From: Glycine soja
Taxonomy: Eukaryota > Streptophyta > Magnoliopsida > Fabales > Fabaceae
Direction of reading: 5' to 3'
Length of the DNA: 64,000 bases
Assembly: GCF_004193775.1 (NCBI RefSeq)
Contig: NC_041004.1
Location: 38,154,411-38,218,410, forward strand
Shown: in pieces, positions 12,951 through 23,949 of the stretch
How the letters are laid out: every line of letters starts with the position of its first letter
How positions within the stretch are numbered: position 1 is the first letter of the stretch
The notes under the pieces: generated by a model
Database searches by the model: none
What the model saw: only the letters and a program-made list of their open reading frames with translations
What the model was told of the DNA's origin: nothing
Position numbers and translations under genes: made by a program

Positions 12951-13575
12951 ATGGTGAGCGCGATGGTAGAGGATGCGAACTTCGAAGATGACCAGCTCGC
13001 GAATATGACCATCGACGACATTGTCAGAGCTTCTCGTCTTCTCAACAACGAGATTCGCATCCTTAAGGTACACTTTTTTCTTTCTGTTTCATTTTTTTTC
13101 CTGCTTCTATAACCCTAACCCTATCGATTACACTATCTTGTTTGCTGCTTCTGTCTTCTTAGCCATTAAGGTTTCTGATTTTAATTGAATTGTCCTTCGT
13201 GGCTGAAGGAAGAGTTGCAGAGGACCAATTTGACATTGGAATCATACAAGGACAAGATCAAGGAGAATCAGGAGAAGATTAAGCTCAATAAGCAGTTGCC
13301 CTACCTCGTTGGTGACATCGTTGAGGTACCTATATTGTTTGTTTCTCTGTTTTGCATGTTGTAGTGGAGATTTTTGGATTTTTAATTCTGAATCTTCTGG
13401 AATGGATGGAAAAAAGTTGTTTCTTGATTTTTCCACATTTTTCTTTGACTATGACGTGATAATTTTTTGCATTTAGATATTGGAAATGAACCTGAAAGAC
13501 GAAGTTGAAGAAAATGGTGCCAATATTGATCTTGGCTCACAAAGGAAGGGAAAGTGTGTTGTACTAAAGACTTCT
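12951..13575 (+). pseudogene. RPT5: Captured fragment of 26S proteasome ATPase RPT5 (regulatory subunit 6A), exons 1-3
   Basis: Three exon blocks are visible. Exon 1, 12951-13067 (39 codons), starts [20 protein letters not shown] and ends [11 protein letters not shown] before a GT donor. Exon 2, 13209-13325 (39 codons), includes [20 protein letters not shown] and ends LVGDIVE before GT. Exon 3, from 13477, reads [20 protein letters not shown] and continues [12 protein letters not shown] to about 13575. These match the N-terminal coiled coil and start of the OB domain of RPT5. Homology then stops abruptly at an in-frame stop, and the AAA+ ATPase domain is absent. The leader at 12790-12950 may also be captured 5' UTR. 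Frame and splice sites look intact across the three exons, so a truncated peptide could be made if transcribed, but no proteasome ATPase activity is possible. Confidence 0.9.
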
Positions 13576-14308
13576 TTTTTATAAGCTCCGAGGACAACTG
13601 TAGACAATTATGAAGGTAGGATTTGCACAGTAGACTCTTATGAAGGTTTTTCTAGTAAATCATTTTCAGTTCCTTATTTATCTCCAATAAGGACAACTGT
13701 CTTTTTTATAAGCTCCCTTTTTGAAGTCTAAGACTCCCTCTACTGAGAAATCTTTCATTTTGTCAGAAGCACTAAATAAGAGTAATAGTTTTGTGGGTGA
13801 TATATAGACAACATGATGCACTTTCTCCTAATGTTTTTTGTGTTTCTTTGTTACTGTTATTAGCAACTAGCAACTATTTAAAAATGTTTAGTCACTAGAT
13901 ATTGGACAGAAAATCCTCTCTAAAGGGCATGCAGTTTATGTTTTCTGAGGTTTTTAGTTGGATAGGAGTCTAAAAAATTTCATGGATGGTTTTTCTTCAG
14001 TTGTCTTCTATTATGGGATTGAGATGTCTCCTTATCTTCTTTGTGATGCTTAGCAAATGGTTATTTCTGAGGGGTTTCTTTGTTGAATATGCAGTTGCCC
14101 TTGTATATTCTGATATCATTTCTGTTTCTACAACTACAACACTACATGATATCTTATTCTCTGCTCTTGTACTTTTTTTTTTCTTTTTTCCTAAGGATAT
14201 TTTAATCTAGACAGTATTTGGTTTGATACCCTTAGCATCATAAATCTCCTCTATCAAAGCTAATTTAGCAAAATGTAAATCCATTTGTTGAAATTTCTTG
14301 TCTTGTAG

Positions 14309-15101
14309 GAAAGATCTCTATGGAAGGAAAAATACTGAACAAGTTTGACATGAGGTCCCATAATCAAACCCTTGAACTCTATGGTAAACTCTACCGTGAA
14401 AGGACAAATAAGTATATGGTCAAAAGTAGACAGATATAAGTTTTCTTACGGCTGTAGTTCTTTTAATGTGTATCCATTGATTTAGGAAAAAATTCAATTA
14501 CCTTTGACTTCTGAATTCTTTTTGCAGGTTATTGAGAACGATAGTGGGGCGCATATGAGGCCAATGCCAATGATGATAAGTTTTTCGACTTCTGGACCCA
14601 GTGTAAATGGCTTATTCTGTTCCTTGTTACCAATTACAGTCCTCCATGATTGAATGCTAAGAGAAACCCCTTTTTTGGCATCATGACAGTTCATCATCAT
14701 TATATAACTTACTGATCAAATCACCCCCCTTCGATCCCTCTTCCTTTTGGGTTGATAGTAAGATATAAATGGCAATCAAGGTTCCATATATAAAAATATT
14801 GACAGGTGACAAGTCAATGCATTAGCAGTGTGTGTCTGTGAGAGAGATAGGGTGTTGAAGAGGTAGAGTTGAGGACTATATCAATAGGCTTGTTATGCAG
14901 TTCAATATGTTTTATGAATTTATACTTCAGTTGTAACAAAAGTTTGTGTTGGATTAGGAAAAAAAAGCTCCAACTAAACCAACGGATATGAAGAGAACAA
15001 GAAGAGACCATGGAAAGATAGAAGAGATTGTGTTCGAGCTATTTGAACGACAACCAAATTGGAGTTTAAGAAAACTCATACAAGAAACCAACCAACCTGA
15101 A
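14309..15101 (+). pseudogene. Captured fragment of TFIIF beta subunit (RAP30), internal exons
   Basis: Three exon blocks match the small subunit of general transcription factor TFIIF. 14309-14433 encodes GKISMEGKILNKFDMRSHNQ and continues LYGKLYRERTNKYMVKSRQ. 14528-14602 encodes VIENDSGAHMRPMPMMIS. 14958-15101 encodes KKAPTKPTDMKRTRRDHGKI and continues VFELFERQPNWSLRKLIQET, the start of the C-terminal winged helix. Acceptor AGs and a GTATGT donor after the third block are preserved. The donor after the first block reads CAG|ATATAAG where GT is expected, so that intron is probably not spliced normally. N-terminal and final C-terminal parts are missing. It lies on the same strand as the RPT5 piece, inside the CACTA element. 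Confidence 0.9.
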
Positions 15102-15559
15102 GTATGTGATTTGAGTAGTTTTACTCTTATATCTGGATTTTATGAGATATCACCATATTTATTGAACAATTGACATTTACACGAGCTTAAATCTCTATAC
15201 ACAAAATGAATTACAACCATAAAAGTTTGTTGCTTCTAGTCGATACGCATGTATGGTGGATATAATATTTGTGCAATTGAACTAATTAATTTATATTCGA
15301 TAGTATCTTAAGTTAGCATAAGTTGTATATATCATTTTCAGAGAATGTTTGAGAGATTTATGACTTTATGTCTATTTATGAAAAGTGATGATAACAATGA
15401 TGGATATATACATGTACAATTGTACATAAATTCTTGCTTGAAATATTAGTTACTATATAATTTTACTGTTTACAGGTAGGTCTCTACAAGCACACCATAT
15501 GATTATGAAACAATATATATATTCAAATTGACACATTCTCATAATTCTACGCGACTGTC

Positions 15560-16097
15560 ACAACAGTTTTTTAAAAATATTTTGTTTGTTCATAACACAT
15601 TCTCAACAATCAAAGAAAAATATTTTTAAATTAACATATTTCAAAATATTTTAAATATTTTGATTTAAAATTAATATATTTTTATAAATTGGTTTTGATT
15701 GATTCATTGTAAAAACAAATAAAATATTAAAAAAATTGTAAAAAATAGCATCAGTTGCTCTAAAATTGACATAAAAAATATCTTTACAAGATTGATTTTG
15801 GCTAAAACCGATCTCATAAATACATTTAATATCAATTTTGTTAAAAACTAATATTGTATATGATTTTTAACATAATTTTTTTCAAATCAAGATAAAAAAC
15901 ATTTTAGAATATACAATTTTGACTATTTTTCTACATCAGGTTCAGTCATAATCAATGTAAAAAATGATTTTTAACATTAATTTTTTAAAATTGATATTAA
16001 AAATACTTACTTTCAACGACAACTATTTTAACATTAGTTCTAAAATTGATGTAGAAATTCCTCCGGAACCAATGTGAAAATCTTTTATGTACTAGTG
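15560..16097. repeat. CACTA right subterminal repeat region
   Basis: Several copies of TTAACATTA/TTAATATCAA-like and AAATTGAT-like words in opposing orientations precede the inverted CACTA terminus. They mirror the left subterminal region. Confidence 0.6.
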
Positions 16098-17257
16098 GTG
16101 AGATAGCTTTGCATGGGATAGGAGAAGGAATATAATAGCTTAATTTGATGACTTTGGGTGGTGTTGATTACGTAGTATTTTGGTTATGTATAAATCCTGA
16201 AATATGATATAACCGGTATCCACATTCATGATGTGTTGGAAACAACTCTTGGTATTTTTTTGGAGCTATAGGGTATAACTTATACCTCTACTCTCTGTTT
16301 ATATTAATATTATTATTTGGCTGTTTCCAAAAAAAAAATAATCTAAGATCGACCTCTTAATATACACTTGACCTGACCTGATTATTTCAGATAATTTTCT
16401 TTACTTTTCACACATGCAATCCCCAAAGGAGTTACATACCACACACTGAATGTCCAACAATGTTAGTGGAGAGTCACGCTCATAGCATTATGCACTTATG
16501 CTCATTGCATTATGCTTGAATTTTACATAAGTGTCAACTGTCAAGTCTCAAGTGATTCTCATTCATTTTATCTTTTTTAATGTGTCAGTGTTAACGTTGA
16601 ATTTTTACTCTCTGTTTTGATACTAGAGTAGTACTAAATTACAGATCAGATATTAATTTTATGAATAATTTTTATTTGTCGATAATTATCTGATATAATA
16701 AATAATTAAGGATCTGCAGATGGAAATTTCAAAATGGCTGAAGCCTATAAATCTCTGATGGACTTAGATAATTTGGGCCACGATAGTGCTTTTAAGTTGG
16801 TGTGGGAGTTGGAGGGGTCCACAAAGAATCCAGGTGGTGCTGAAAATCCTAGATTATGCTCTGTTAACCAATGAAGTTCGAATTGAAAGAGACCTCACTG
16901 TTGCTTCTGGTCAAAATCCTAACTTTAGATATAGGCAATTAAAAAAATATTAGGATGTACCTCAATTTTCATTCATCACTTTAGTGGATGTAATTTGTGG
17001 CTTTTCCGTGCGGTTTTTAATTGATCTTTTGGATTTTTTTTCCTCCCGTTAAAAAAAAAAAACATGTTTCCAAATATTTACTCATTAATTTTCTTATCAA
17101 ATATTTATGACTAATTTAATTAGACATTTACACCAGTACTCACCATCGTTTCTAAGTTGTTATCTTCAAAAGCATGGACAAACGAATAAAAAAGGAGACA
17201 GTTAAGACAAGAATCGGATAACAAAAGCATGCAGTATATCGAGTCAAGCTGCACAAG
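16098..17257. other. Intergenic region 3' of DIR-1
   Basis: No coding potential recognised. The part nearest the gene (about 17160-17257) aligns by eye with the DNA 3' of the dirigent pseudogene (about 23620-23672): GGAGACAGT and AAAGCATGCAG are shared. The duplicated unit therefore extends past the stop codon. Confidence 0.5.
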
Positions 17258-17842
17258 CTAATAATGGAACACGTAAACGTTGAACTCTACAACAGCATCC
17301 CCCGTCTTGGCATCAAGAGTGTGAGTCTTGGCCTGAGCATAGCCACGTGCAAACCGGAAAACCCCGCTCCCGCCAACAATCGGCATTTCCCTCACGGCGG
17401 TGAGCACCATGTTCCGCCCCAACATGCTTAGGGTACTGCCATTATATTTGCCTTCCGTGAACGCGAAGTTGAAGAGCATCACAAGCCCTAACTCGTTCTG
17501 GTCCGCAAAGCCAAACATTCCTTGGCCCTTTCCCACCAGTTTCGATTCAGGCTCGGGCCCCGCGGTCAACGGGTCGTCGGCCATGTCCAGGAGTCCGAAA
17601 AATGAGGAGGAAGTGTTGGCCATCTGGGCCTCGGCTATCTTGACCGCCGTGGGCTTTGGCCCGCTCATAACGTCGTGCATGTAGAAGCGAAGGTGGGTGA
17701 GCTTCTCCTTTCGGAGACCCAGAGATTTCGGAGACAAGTTTCGATCGAAACGAGGTTCTTCTTCTGCTGCTGCGAATGAGGAGAAGAGGAGGGCGAGGGC
17801 AATGCGCAAAATACTAAGCATGAAGGTTTTGGACTTGGCCAT
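17258..17842 (-). CDS. Dirigent protein (DIR-1)
   Basis: Intronless 194-residue protein of normal family length. Residues 1-26 form a secretion signal (MAKSKTF, a hydrophobic core, then FAAAEEE). The mature part has family landmarks: LRFYMHD with H56-D57, GPKPT (61-65), DDPLTAGPE (89-97), an N-glycosylation sequon NGST at 124-127 followed by [17 protein letters not shown] (141-150), FRFARGYAQ (152-160), and a C-terminal VEFNVYVFHY. Dirigent proteins act in the apoplast as beta-barrel trimers that impose stereo- and regio-selectivity on phenoxy-radical coupling, and in legumes a member performs pterocarpan ring closure. Which reaction this copy serves cannot be told from sequence. The start is the ATG at 17840-17842: a TTG four codons upstream is in frame but has no other support. 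It is the closest intact relative of the broken copy at 23673-32053. Confidence 0.93.
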   Translation of the reverse strand: MAKSKTFMLSILRIALALLFSSFAAAEEEPRFDRNLSPKSLGLRKEKLTHLRFYMHDVMSGPKPTAVKIAEAQMANTSSSFFGLLDMADDPLTAGPEPESKLVGKGQGMFGFADQNELGLVMLFNFAFTEGKYNGSTLSMLGRNMVLTAVREMPIVGGSGVFRFARGYAQAKTHTLDAKTGDAVVEFNVYVFHY

Positions 17843-17930
17843 TGAGATAGTCAAAATCTATATATGCTGAAAATAAGTATTGATTGAGAAAAGAGAATTG
17901 GTGGATGGATGCCCTAAATAGAATGACAAG

Positions 17931-17939
17931 CTATTTATA
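17931..17939 (-). promoter_or_regulatory. TATA box of DIR-1
   Basis: Minus-strand TATAAATAG lies about 90 bp upstream of the ATG. The same box with the same surroundings recurs upstream of the pseudogene start (32137-32145), which supports a conserved core promoter. Confidence 0.75.
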
Positions 17940-17974
17940 GGGTACGTGGGTGGAAGAGTTCAAGTTTTAGAGAG

Positions 17975-18035
17975 TTGACTTGTCGCTTGATTGACGTGAA
18001 TCATGGTGATGGATAAACCATGGTGATTGACGTGA
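17975..18035. promoter_or_regulatory. TTGAC/TGACG motif cluster upstream of DIR-1
   Basis: Three TTGAC cores lie within 60 bp (17976, 17992 and 18028). Two of them sit inside perfect 11-bp direct repeats GATTGACGTGA at 17989-17999 and 18025-18035. TTGAC is the W-box core bound by WRKY factors and TGACG is the TGA/as-1 half-site, both associated with defence and hormone responses. Binding is inferred. Confidence 0.45.
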
Positions 18036-20879
18036 TCCAGATTAGGAATTTAGGCTACTTTACCCTTGAAAACTCAACCTTAAAAGGTCTGAATTATAAA
18101 AAATTAATTAGTTTTATGTTATGACCTCAAATTGAGAGACATTGTTATGATCTTTATATTCCAGATATTATGTGTTTAAATTCTTGATGACCATCACTAT
18201 TTTATCTTTATAAAATAAATTAAGAGAAAAAAAATGTTTATAAATAACTTATAATTTTTACTCCTAAATGATATAAAATTTTATAACTATCAAAACAGTT
18301 CATAAATAAACATGTTATAAATATGAACACATTATCTGTCAACCACTGCACCCTCGTGCAATTTAATTAGTTGTAAGATTTGTATTTATTTATTTTTTAT
18401 ATATCAGAGTTGTAAAATTTGTATAACCTAACATCAAACTTTCTGAAACTATTATTAAGAAAAGGCAAACGTGCGTAACCAACCTCCATGATTTAACTAT
18501 TTAAGGACGAACGGTGCAGCAGCCATCAAAGTCGTCGTGTATATCTAGAAGAATGCATGCATGGTAGCCACACTCAATACAAATTATACAATCTAATCTG
18601 AATTTGATAGATACAAAACATACGAATAAAAACTTATTGCTTAAATTTTTAAAAATATTTATGATTATATAAAATAGGTTTTAACGGAAATCACCATTCA
18701 TATATATTTCACCAAAAACTATTCATACTAAATTCCAGATCGTGAGGCATGACAGTTAGGGTACACGCAAGACACGATACCAGGTCAAAGTCAACTAGCT
18801 AGGGATCCTCGGTAGAACACAGGTCGATTAATCACCAAAAGCTGGCAATATGACTTTGCATGTCGGTCATGAACTACAGTGTAAATTTCCTCCGAAACAA
18901 ATATTAGAACTTAATTGCTTATATACTTATCCATATACTTGAATTTTATAATAATCCAACCCTTTCAGTCTATCATTTTTTTAAATTAAGTTTCAATATT
19001 TTCTTTTAAAAATTATCAATAGTTAAAAATATATTTTAAATATATATTTATTCATCATAAATTTTAATATAATATAATTTATATATTAAAATTAATTATT
19101 TATTATTTAAATTAAAATTATATAAAAATTTATCATTTATAATATACAAAAAATTATTATTATTATATCACTCACAATTTAAAATTTCTGGATTCGTTAA
19201 TACTTCAGACAAATAGTTGGATCCCTCAAAGAATTTATTGAAAATAATATTTCAATTGATTACCCATTTTTCTCGCAATATTGATATCAGCTCTTCCTAT
19301 TTCTTTTTATACATTTATTTGTGATCAATTTTTTTAGGACTTAAAAGTCTATTGGGTTTTACTATGTAACTATGCTATTAACTAATAAACATGGGGAACA
19401 ATTTGTTCTTGATTGCTGATTATATCTCTAATCTTTAACACTACTTGTGCTTAAGATTAGCTTTTTACATCAATATAATTGTTTGCTTATTTAAAAAAAA
19501 CATTGACTTGTAATCAGTAAAATTGTCGATTTTCATTTGACCTGTGATCTTGTAATTCTGGCTTAACTTAATGTTCAATGAAACACTCAGAGACCTATTT
19601 TTTATTTCACTCACTTGAAAGCAATCTTCAATCTGGTTCTAATCTTGGAATTCATATAATAAATGTGATATCAAATGGGAGAGAATTTTTTTACGAGTGA
19701 GATTATTTTTTTTAAAAGTTACTTGTTGTTTCGATTATTGTTATTTTTTATACCTAAAACAATAATAAAATGAAATGTGATTTTGTTGGTGTGATTAGTA
19801 CCATGCTGACTCAACTGAGTGAGGCTTAAAATAAATTTTATGAGGTTTTTTTTCTTTTAATGAGAAAGTTATATGTTTGAGTTTTTTTTTATAACATATG
19901 GTCTTTTTTAATTTTATAAAATTAATGAAAATATTATTTTTGTTGGTGGACCTTAAACTTAGGTCCTAATTAGTATTGTGTGACTTAGATGTATCTATGA
20001 AAATTGATTTTGATCCAAACTTATATAAGTGTACTGGTCAACAAGCAATAAAATTAAAGAAATGGTCATCTCATATAGATCAATTAGCATGTTCTTATCA
20101 CTAAGTGTTAATTTAGTGAATCAAAATACAAGATTGTCATGGTTAGTAGTTAGTGAAAATTGAAAATCTAATAGCCTATGAAAAACATTTGGACTAATCA
20201 AATATTCAAATACTCAAGAAACACAATGACTCAAGGTGGAAAATATAAATCAAGATCCTATACTCCCTTGTTCCTAAATTCACTCACTTGAAATCTTAAC
20301 CTCACACATTAGATGAACGTTCAAATGTTGCAGTAGAGTAACTAGTCTTAATTCCTTGTAACTATAATTTTATGAATTATTAAATAAGAGCTTTAATTCT
20401 GTAAGCACTCTCACTTAGCAAGTCTGCATTAGGTTCAGGATTCTAAAGAATGCACATAACCATATACTTATATTCCTAAATCTACGTAATAATGTCTCTT
20501 AATTTTAATCTGTTCAACCTTAGATCCAACTTTCCAAGTGCAACTAAAGACATTGAGAAAAGAGAACAAGATTGAATCACATTATATGAAATACAATTGA
20601 ACGAATGATTCACAAAATTAGAACAGAGTTTTATTCATTACAAAAAAAAAGTACATGAAAATGAAATTAAGAACTTAGCACAAGATAGGGGCATGGGGAT
20701 CCATGATTGTAATCCATTAAAGCTCCCCATTCATTCCTAGAGTACAACTCAATTAGTGAACGTTCAACAATCTAAACTCACTGACAAGAAAGATTACCAA
20801 AGTAACTAAAAGAATTGTAGCTTTCCATGGGCGATAAAACCAACACAGAAACAAACAATATAATGTCCCAATCAGTTAC
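18036..20879. other. Upstream and intergenic DNA, no supported gene
   Basis: The first part (to about 18520) matches the DNA upstream of the dirigent pseudogene (about 32150-32290) over segments such as TTGTATAACCTA and CCAACCTCCATG, so the duplication included more than 600 bp of upstream sequence. Beyond that the DNA is AT-rich with no recognisable coding sequence. Confidence 0.5.
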
Positions 20880-20969
20880 CTGAAGTTTATTTGCAAGATC
20901 CTCATGACTCTGCAATGCATGTTTACTTGATGACTCTTTTGCACTAGTCAACCGCTGAGTCACTTCAGC
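20880..20969 (-). pseudogene. Exon-like fragment of unrecognised gene
   Basis: On the minus strand this 90-bp block is bounded by ...TATAG and GTAACT, good acceptor and donor sites. It encodes 30 codons in phase 0: AEVTQRLTSAKESSSKHALQ followed by SHEDLANKLQ, a polar helical or coiled-coil-like stretch. It may be part of the gene fragment carried by the CACTA-like element ending at 22113, together with the exon-like block near 21628-21890. I do not recognise the source gene, and no other exon was found. Confidence 0.4.
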
Positions 20970-21627
20970 CTATACAACAATGGAACTATAAGAAACTTAA
21001 CAGCATTGCTTCTTCAGTTATTAACTGTTTAGGCAGCAAAGGAAAACAGAGGATCATGACATTAGCAACAAAGCACACAAAAAACATATAATACTTAATT
21101 AAGTTATGGAGAAGTCGGATATTAAACTTTGAAAAAAAAAATACAAAAAAGCTCTATGAACAGAATACTTGATGTACATGTGTATCGTTATTTAACGGAA
21201 GAAGAATGCTTATAGTTTTCATATATTTTAAAAATCAAGGTAATCCTATCCCTATTATCCACAAATGCAAATATTACATAATTACTAGAATCCAGAAACT
21301 AGTTCAAATAAAAAGGCACATAAAAGCTGATTATTACAATGTGATACCTGCAGTCGAGAAAAAAATATTGGGTTCCTTTAAAAAAAATAGGCACTCAAAA
21401 TTAAAGAAAATAAAAAACTTCAACCCCATCAAGATTTTAGCTGGAACCATCCACAAAATTAAAGAGACCCAGTTTCGTTGCTGGAACCAGTAAAGTTGTT
21501 AACCCTTGCTAACTTCATATGTTAGTTTGTCGTGCCCATGGAAATACCCACAACATGCATAAGTTTTAGTCAAATATTTTAGCTGGTTGAGAAGGTAATG
21601 AAATGGAAGAAAAGCACGAGAACATAC

Positions 21628-21890
21628 CTTGAAGTAACAGACCCAAAAGGAAAAGCATCAGTGTTCTTGATATGACTTTCTTTGTGGCTTTTCCTCTTCT
21701 TCGTGGCGTTGGGAGACACTGTGTGATTGGGGGTTTTGTTTCCAAGAGATTGCGGTTGAAGGAGAGGGCGACGCAAGAACGAAACGACGACGTAAGACTG
21801 GGGTTGAAGGAGAGGGCGACCACGGATGAGAGAGCAGCGTAAGAACGAAAGAACCTTCGTGGGCTAGGTTAAAAAGTAAAAAGATATACA
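21628..21890 (-). pseudogene. 5' exon-like block, possibly captured by CACTA element
   Basis: This minus-strand block ends in CTTCAAG|GTATGTTC, a good donor, and has higher GC than its surroundings. It is open in several frames: one reads ...RRRGKATKKVISRTLMLFLL. It contains two copies of a GGAGAGGGCGACCAC/GACGCAAG-like segment about 50 bp apart. It looks like a 5' UTR plus first exon rather than a full gene. The correct frame and product are not known. Confidence 0.35.
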
Positions 21891-22113
21891 AAGACGGTCT
21901 TTCGTAAAAACGTCGTTGTCTTACTTTCTGGTAATTACAAAATTGCCACTGAAGGATATTCTAAGACGGTCGTCTATAACCGCCTTAGAATATACGACGT
22001 TAAAGACAAAAATTTTCTCTTTTATTACAAAATTGTCACCGCTTCATATTTTAAGACGGTTTTAAACAACCGCCTTAGAACACGCATCTTAAAAAATAAC
22101 TTTTGTAGTAGTG
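21891..22113. mobile_element. Right end of a second CACTA-type element
   Basis: The terminus reads ...CTTTTGTAGTAGTG, the inverse of CACTACTACAAAAG. It is preceded by three copies of an AAGACGGT unit, two of them paired with the inverse ACCGCCTTAG (21961-21990 and 22051-22080), typical CACTA subterminal repeats. The left terminus was not found: the best AGG-CACT match, near 21390, is weak. The element's full extent is therefore unknown. It may include the exon-like blocks at 20880-20969 and 21628-21890. Confidence 0.65.
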
Positions 22114-22620
22114 AGGTCTATATATGCAGAGGACAAGTACCGATTGATAAAAGAGAATTGCTGGATGGATAGAGAATTAATTTTTTGTCATATTAACAGA
22201 TAACCACGCTATATGCTTATAATTATAAACAGATTTGGTTTTTGACACTCAAACTCAAAATGTTATCTGACAACTGATAGAGTAGGTGAAAGAGTGGAAA
22301 TTTTAGAATTGGTGAGCTATTAATTATAGGGTTGGTGGAAGGGTAGAAATTTTGGAGAACTAAATTTTAGTCATATAAACTGTACGTGATTGTTACTTAT
22401 AATTATAAAACAAATTTGATTTTTGACACTCAAACTCAAAATGTCATTTGACAACTGAGAGACAAAAATAGAATTGGTGGATGGATACCCTCAATAAGTA
22501 TGATGAGTTATTAACTATGGGGTTGGTAGAAGAGTAAATTTTTTAGAGAGAACTAAATTTTAGTCATATAAACTATACGCGATTATGTACTTATAATTAT
22601 AAAGAAATTTAATTTCCCAG
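22114..22620. repeat. Tandemly repeated orphan dirigent promoter
   Basis: Directly after the CACTA terminus, 22117-22170 (TCTATATATGC ... GAGAATTG.TGGATGG) aligns with DNA just upstream of the DIR-1 start codon (about 17858-17910). Dirigent-promoter-like boxes (GAATTGGTG.., GGTTGGTGGAAG) then recur near 22309 and 22470. They are interleaved with about 200-bp units holding CTTATAATTATAAA and ACACTCAAACTCAAAATGT. No dirigent coding sequence adjoins it, so the copy it served is gone or was cut off by the CACTA insertion. Confidence 0.6.
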
Positions 22621-23672
22621 CCCTTTCTTTCTTGGTGTGATCCTTGACCTGCCCTTAACACTATCCTTCTCAAGGATGGATTAAGGTAGTTTCTGTTTGT
22701 TCATTTCCTTAGAATAAAAAAAATACAATAGTTTTTTTTTAAAATTTCTATCTTAAATTATTAAATCAAATGAAATATTATGAATTTCTATCCACAATTA
22801 TTAATTAAAATCAAATATTCTAAACTATTTAAAATAGTAAAAATGTAAGCAATTTAATCCTCTGTTAATATTAAATTTGATTTGATTTTGTAAACAGCTA
22901 TCGTCAACTTCAACTTTTGATCAGCGGTTAATATTAGATCAACTCTAATTTACAGTAATTTTTTTATATAAAAAAACACACATGATTCAAGAAATAAACT
23001 TTAAAAATCATTAAATTCAGTTTTATTTCTCCAAATATTTGTGTCCTATTTTATTCTATCTAATTTGAAAATATTCCATTTTTTAGTCCTCAAAGTAATT
23101 ATTATTAACATTTGAAAGCATTTATAAATCACAAGAATATTAAATACAATTTGAGGACTAAAACCAAATTTAAATTTTTTTAGAAGAAAAAAACATATAT
23201 TAAAGAACTATTTAATATTCAAATATTTACTAATAATATAATTATACAATTCATCATCCTTTTCAAAGTCGAGGTTCACAATGGTAATTATGACCACAAT
23301 ATTACTATTAGAATTAGGCATTTGGGTTGTATCCCGCAGATAGATTGTATAACTGCAGCCTGCGCAAGCTATGTGCCTCAATTTTACTAGATCATCTAAG
23401 ATGCAAGCTTTTTAGCCTGAACTGTTTAATCCGCGGAAAAATGGAGGAATCAACGTACTACAGATGGAGTCAAACATAGTCAATAAACAAGATTTTGATG
23501 ATTTGATGTTGTATAATTTAAGTATTGAACATAGTTTTCATTTGTATTGCGCGACATTTAAAATTTACATTTGATTTATATGGATTTAGACTTGAGAAAT
23601 TGAATACTTTCTAACATTTATGAACAAGGAGACAGTGAAGATAAAGAGTCCGATATAAAAAGCATGCAGAAG
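22621..23672. other. Intergenic, includes a dispersed repeat copy
   Basis: No gene seen. About 22740-23060 resembles units in the 35990-37660 array: the order ATTATTAATTAAAAT, CAACTTTTGATCA, then ACACATGATTCA.GAAAT is shared. The last ~50 bp are homologous to the DNA 3' of DIR-1. Confidence 0.5.
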
Positions 23673-23941
23673 TTAATAATGGAGCACGTAAACGTTGTAC
23701 TCCACAGCAGCATCCCCTGTCTGGACATCAAACGAGTAAGTCTTGGCCTGAGCATAGCCACGTGCAAACCGGAAAGCCCCGCTCCCGCCGACAATTGGCA
23801 TTTCCCTCACGGCGGAGAGCACCATGTTCCGCCCCCAACAAGCTGAGAGTGCTGCCATTATATTTCCCTTCCGTGAACGCCAAGTTAAAGAGCATCACCA
23901 GCCCATGGGTTTGGAGTCAAGCTCTGAGCCCACGCTCAATG

Positions 23942-23949
23942 GGTCGTCG
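23942..23949. repeat. Target-site duplication of 586-bp MITE, left
   Basis: GGTCGTCG occurs here and at 24536-24543. It lies within the dirigent sequence corresponding to the DDPLT region. A terminal G makes 8 or 9 bp equally readable. Confidence 0.8.

Larger units (their letters stand above)
12439..16097. mobile_element. CACTA-type DNA transposon carrying host gene fragments
   Basis: The left end reads CACTACTAGAAAA and the right end reads ...TACTAGTG, the inverse of CACTAGTA. Flanking trinucleotides are CTG (left) and GTG (right), an imperfect 3-bp target duplication. Inside both ends, about 12450-12720 and 15560-16090, are many degenerate copies of an AACATNRRTTTTTAnAAA-like subterminal unit in both orientations, typical of CACTA transposons. 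No transposase is present. The middle holds plus-strand exon pieces of RPT5 and TFIIF beta with short 'intron' stretches. Together these support a 3.66 kb non-autonomous gene-capturing CACTA element of the Pack type, comparable to the soybean Tgm elements. Confidence 0.82.

Noticed and set aside
17400..17684. Plus-strand frame opposite DIR-1 (and similar frames opposite DIR-A, DIR-B and DIR-C)
   Set aside because: Antisense shadow of the dirigent coding sequence. The same shadow appears over every dirigent copy.
17843..17854. Four-residue extension of DIR-1
   Set aside because: Begins with TTG. The ATG at 17840-17842 gives the same MAKS start as the related genes.
21393..21397. AGG-CACT as left end of the second CACTA element
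   Set aside because: Matches only four terminal bases and lacks the AAGACGGT subterminal repeats expected inside.
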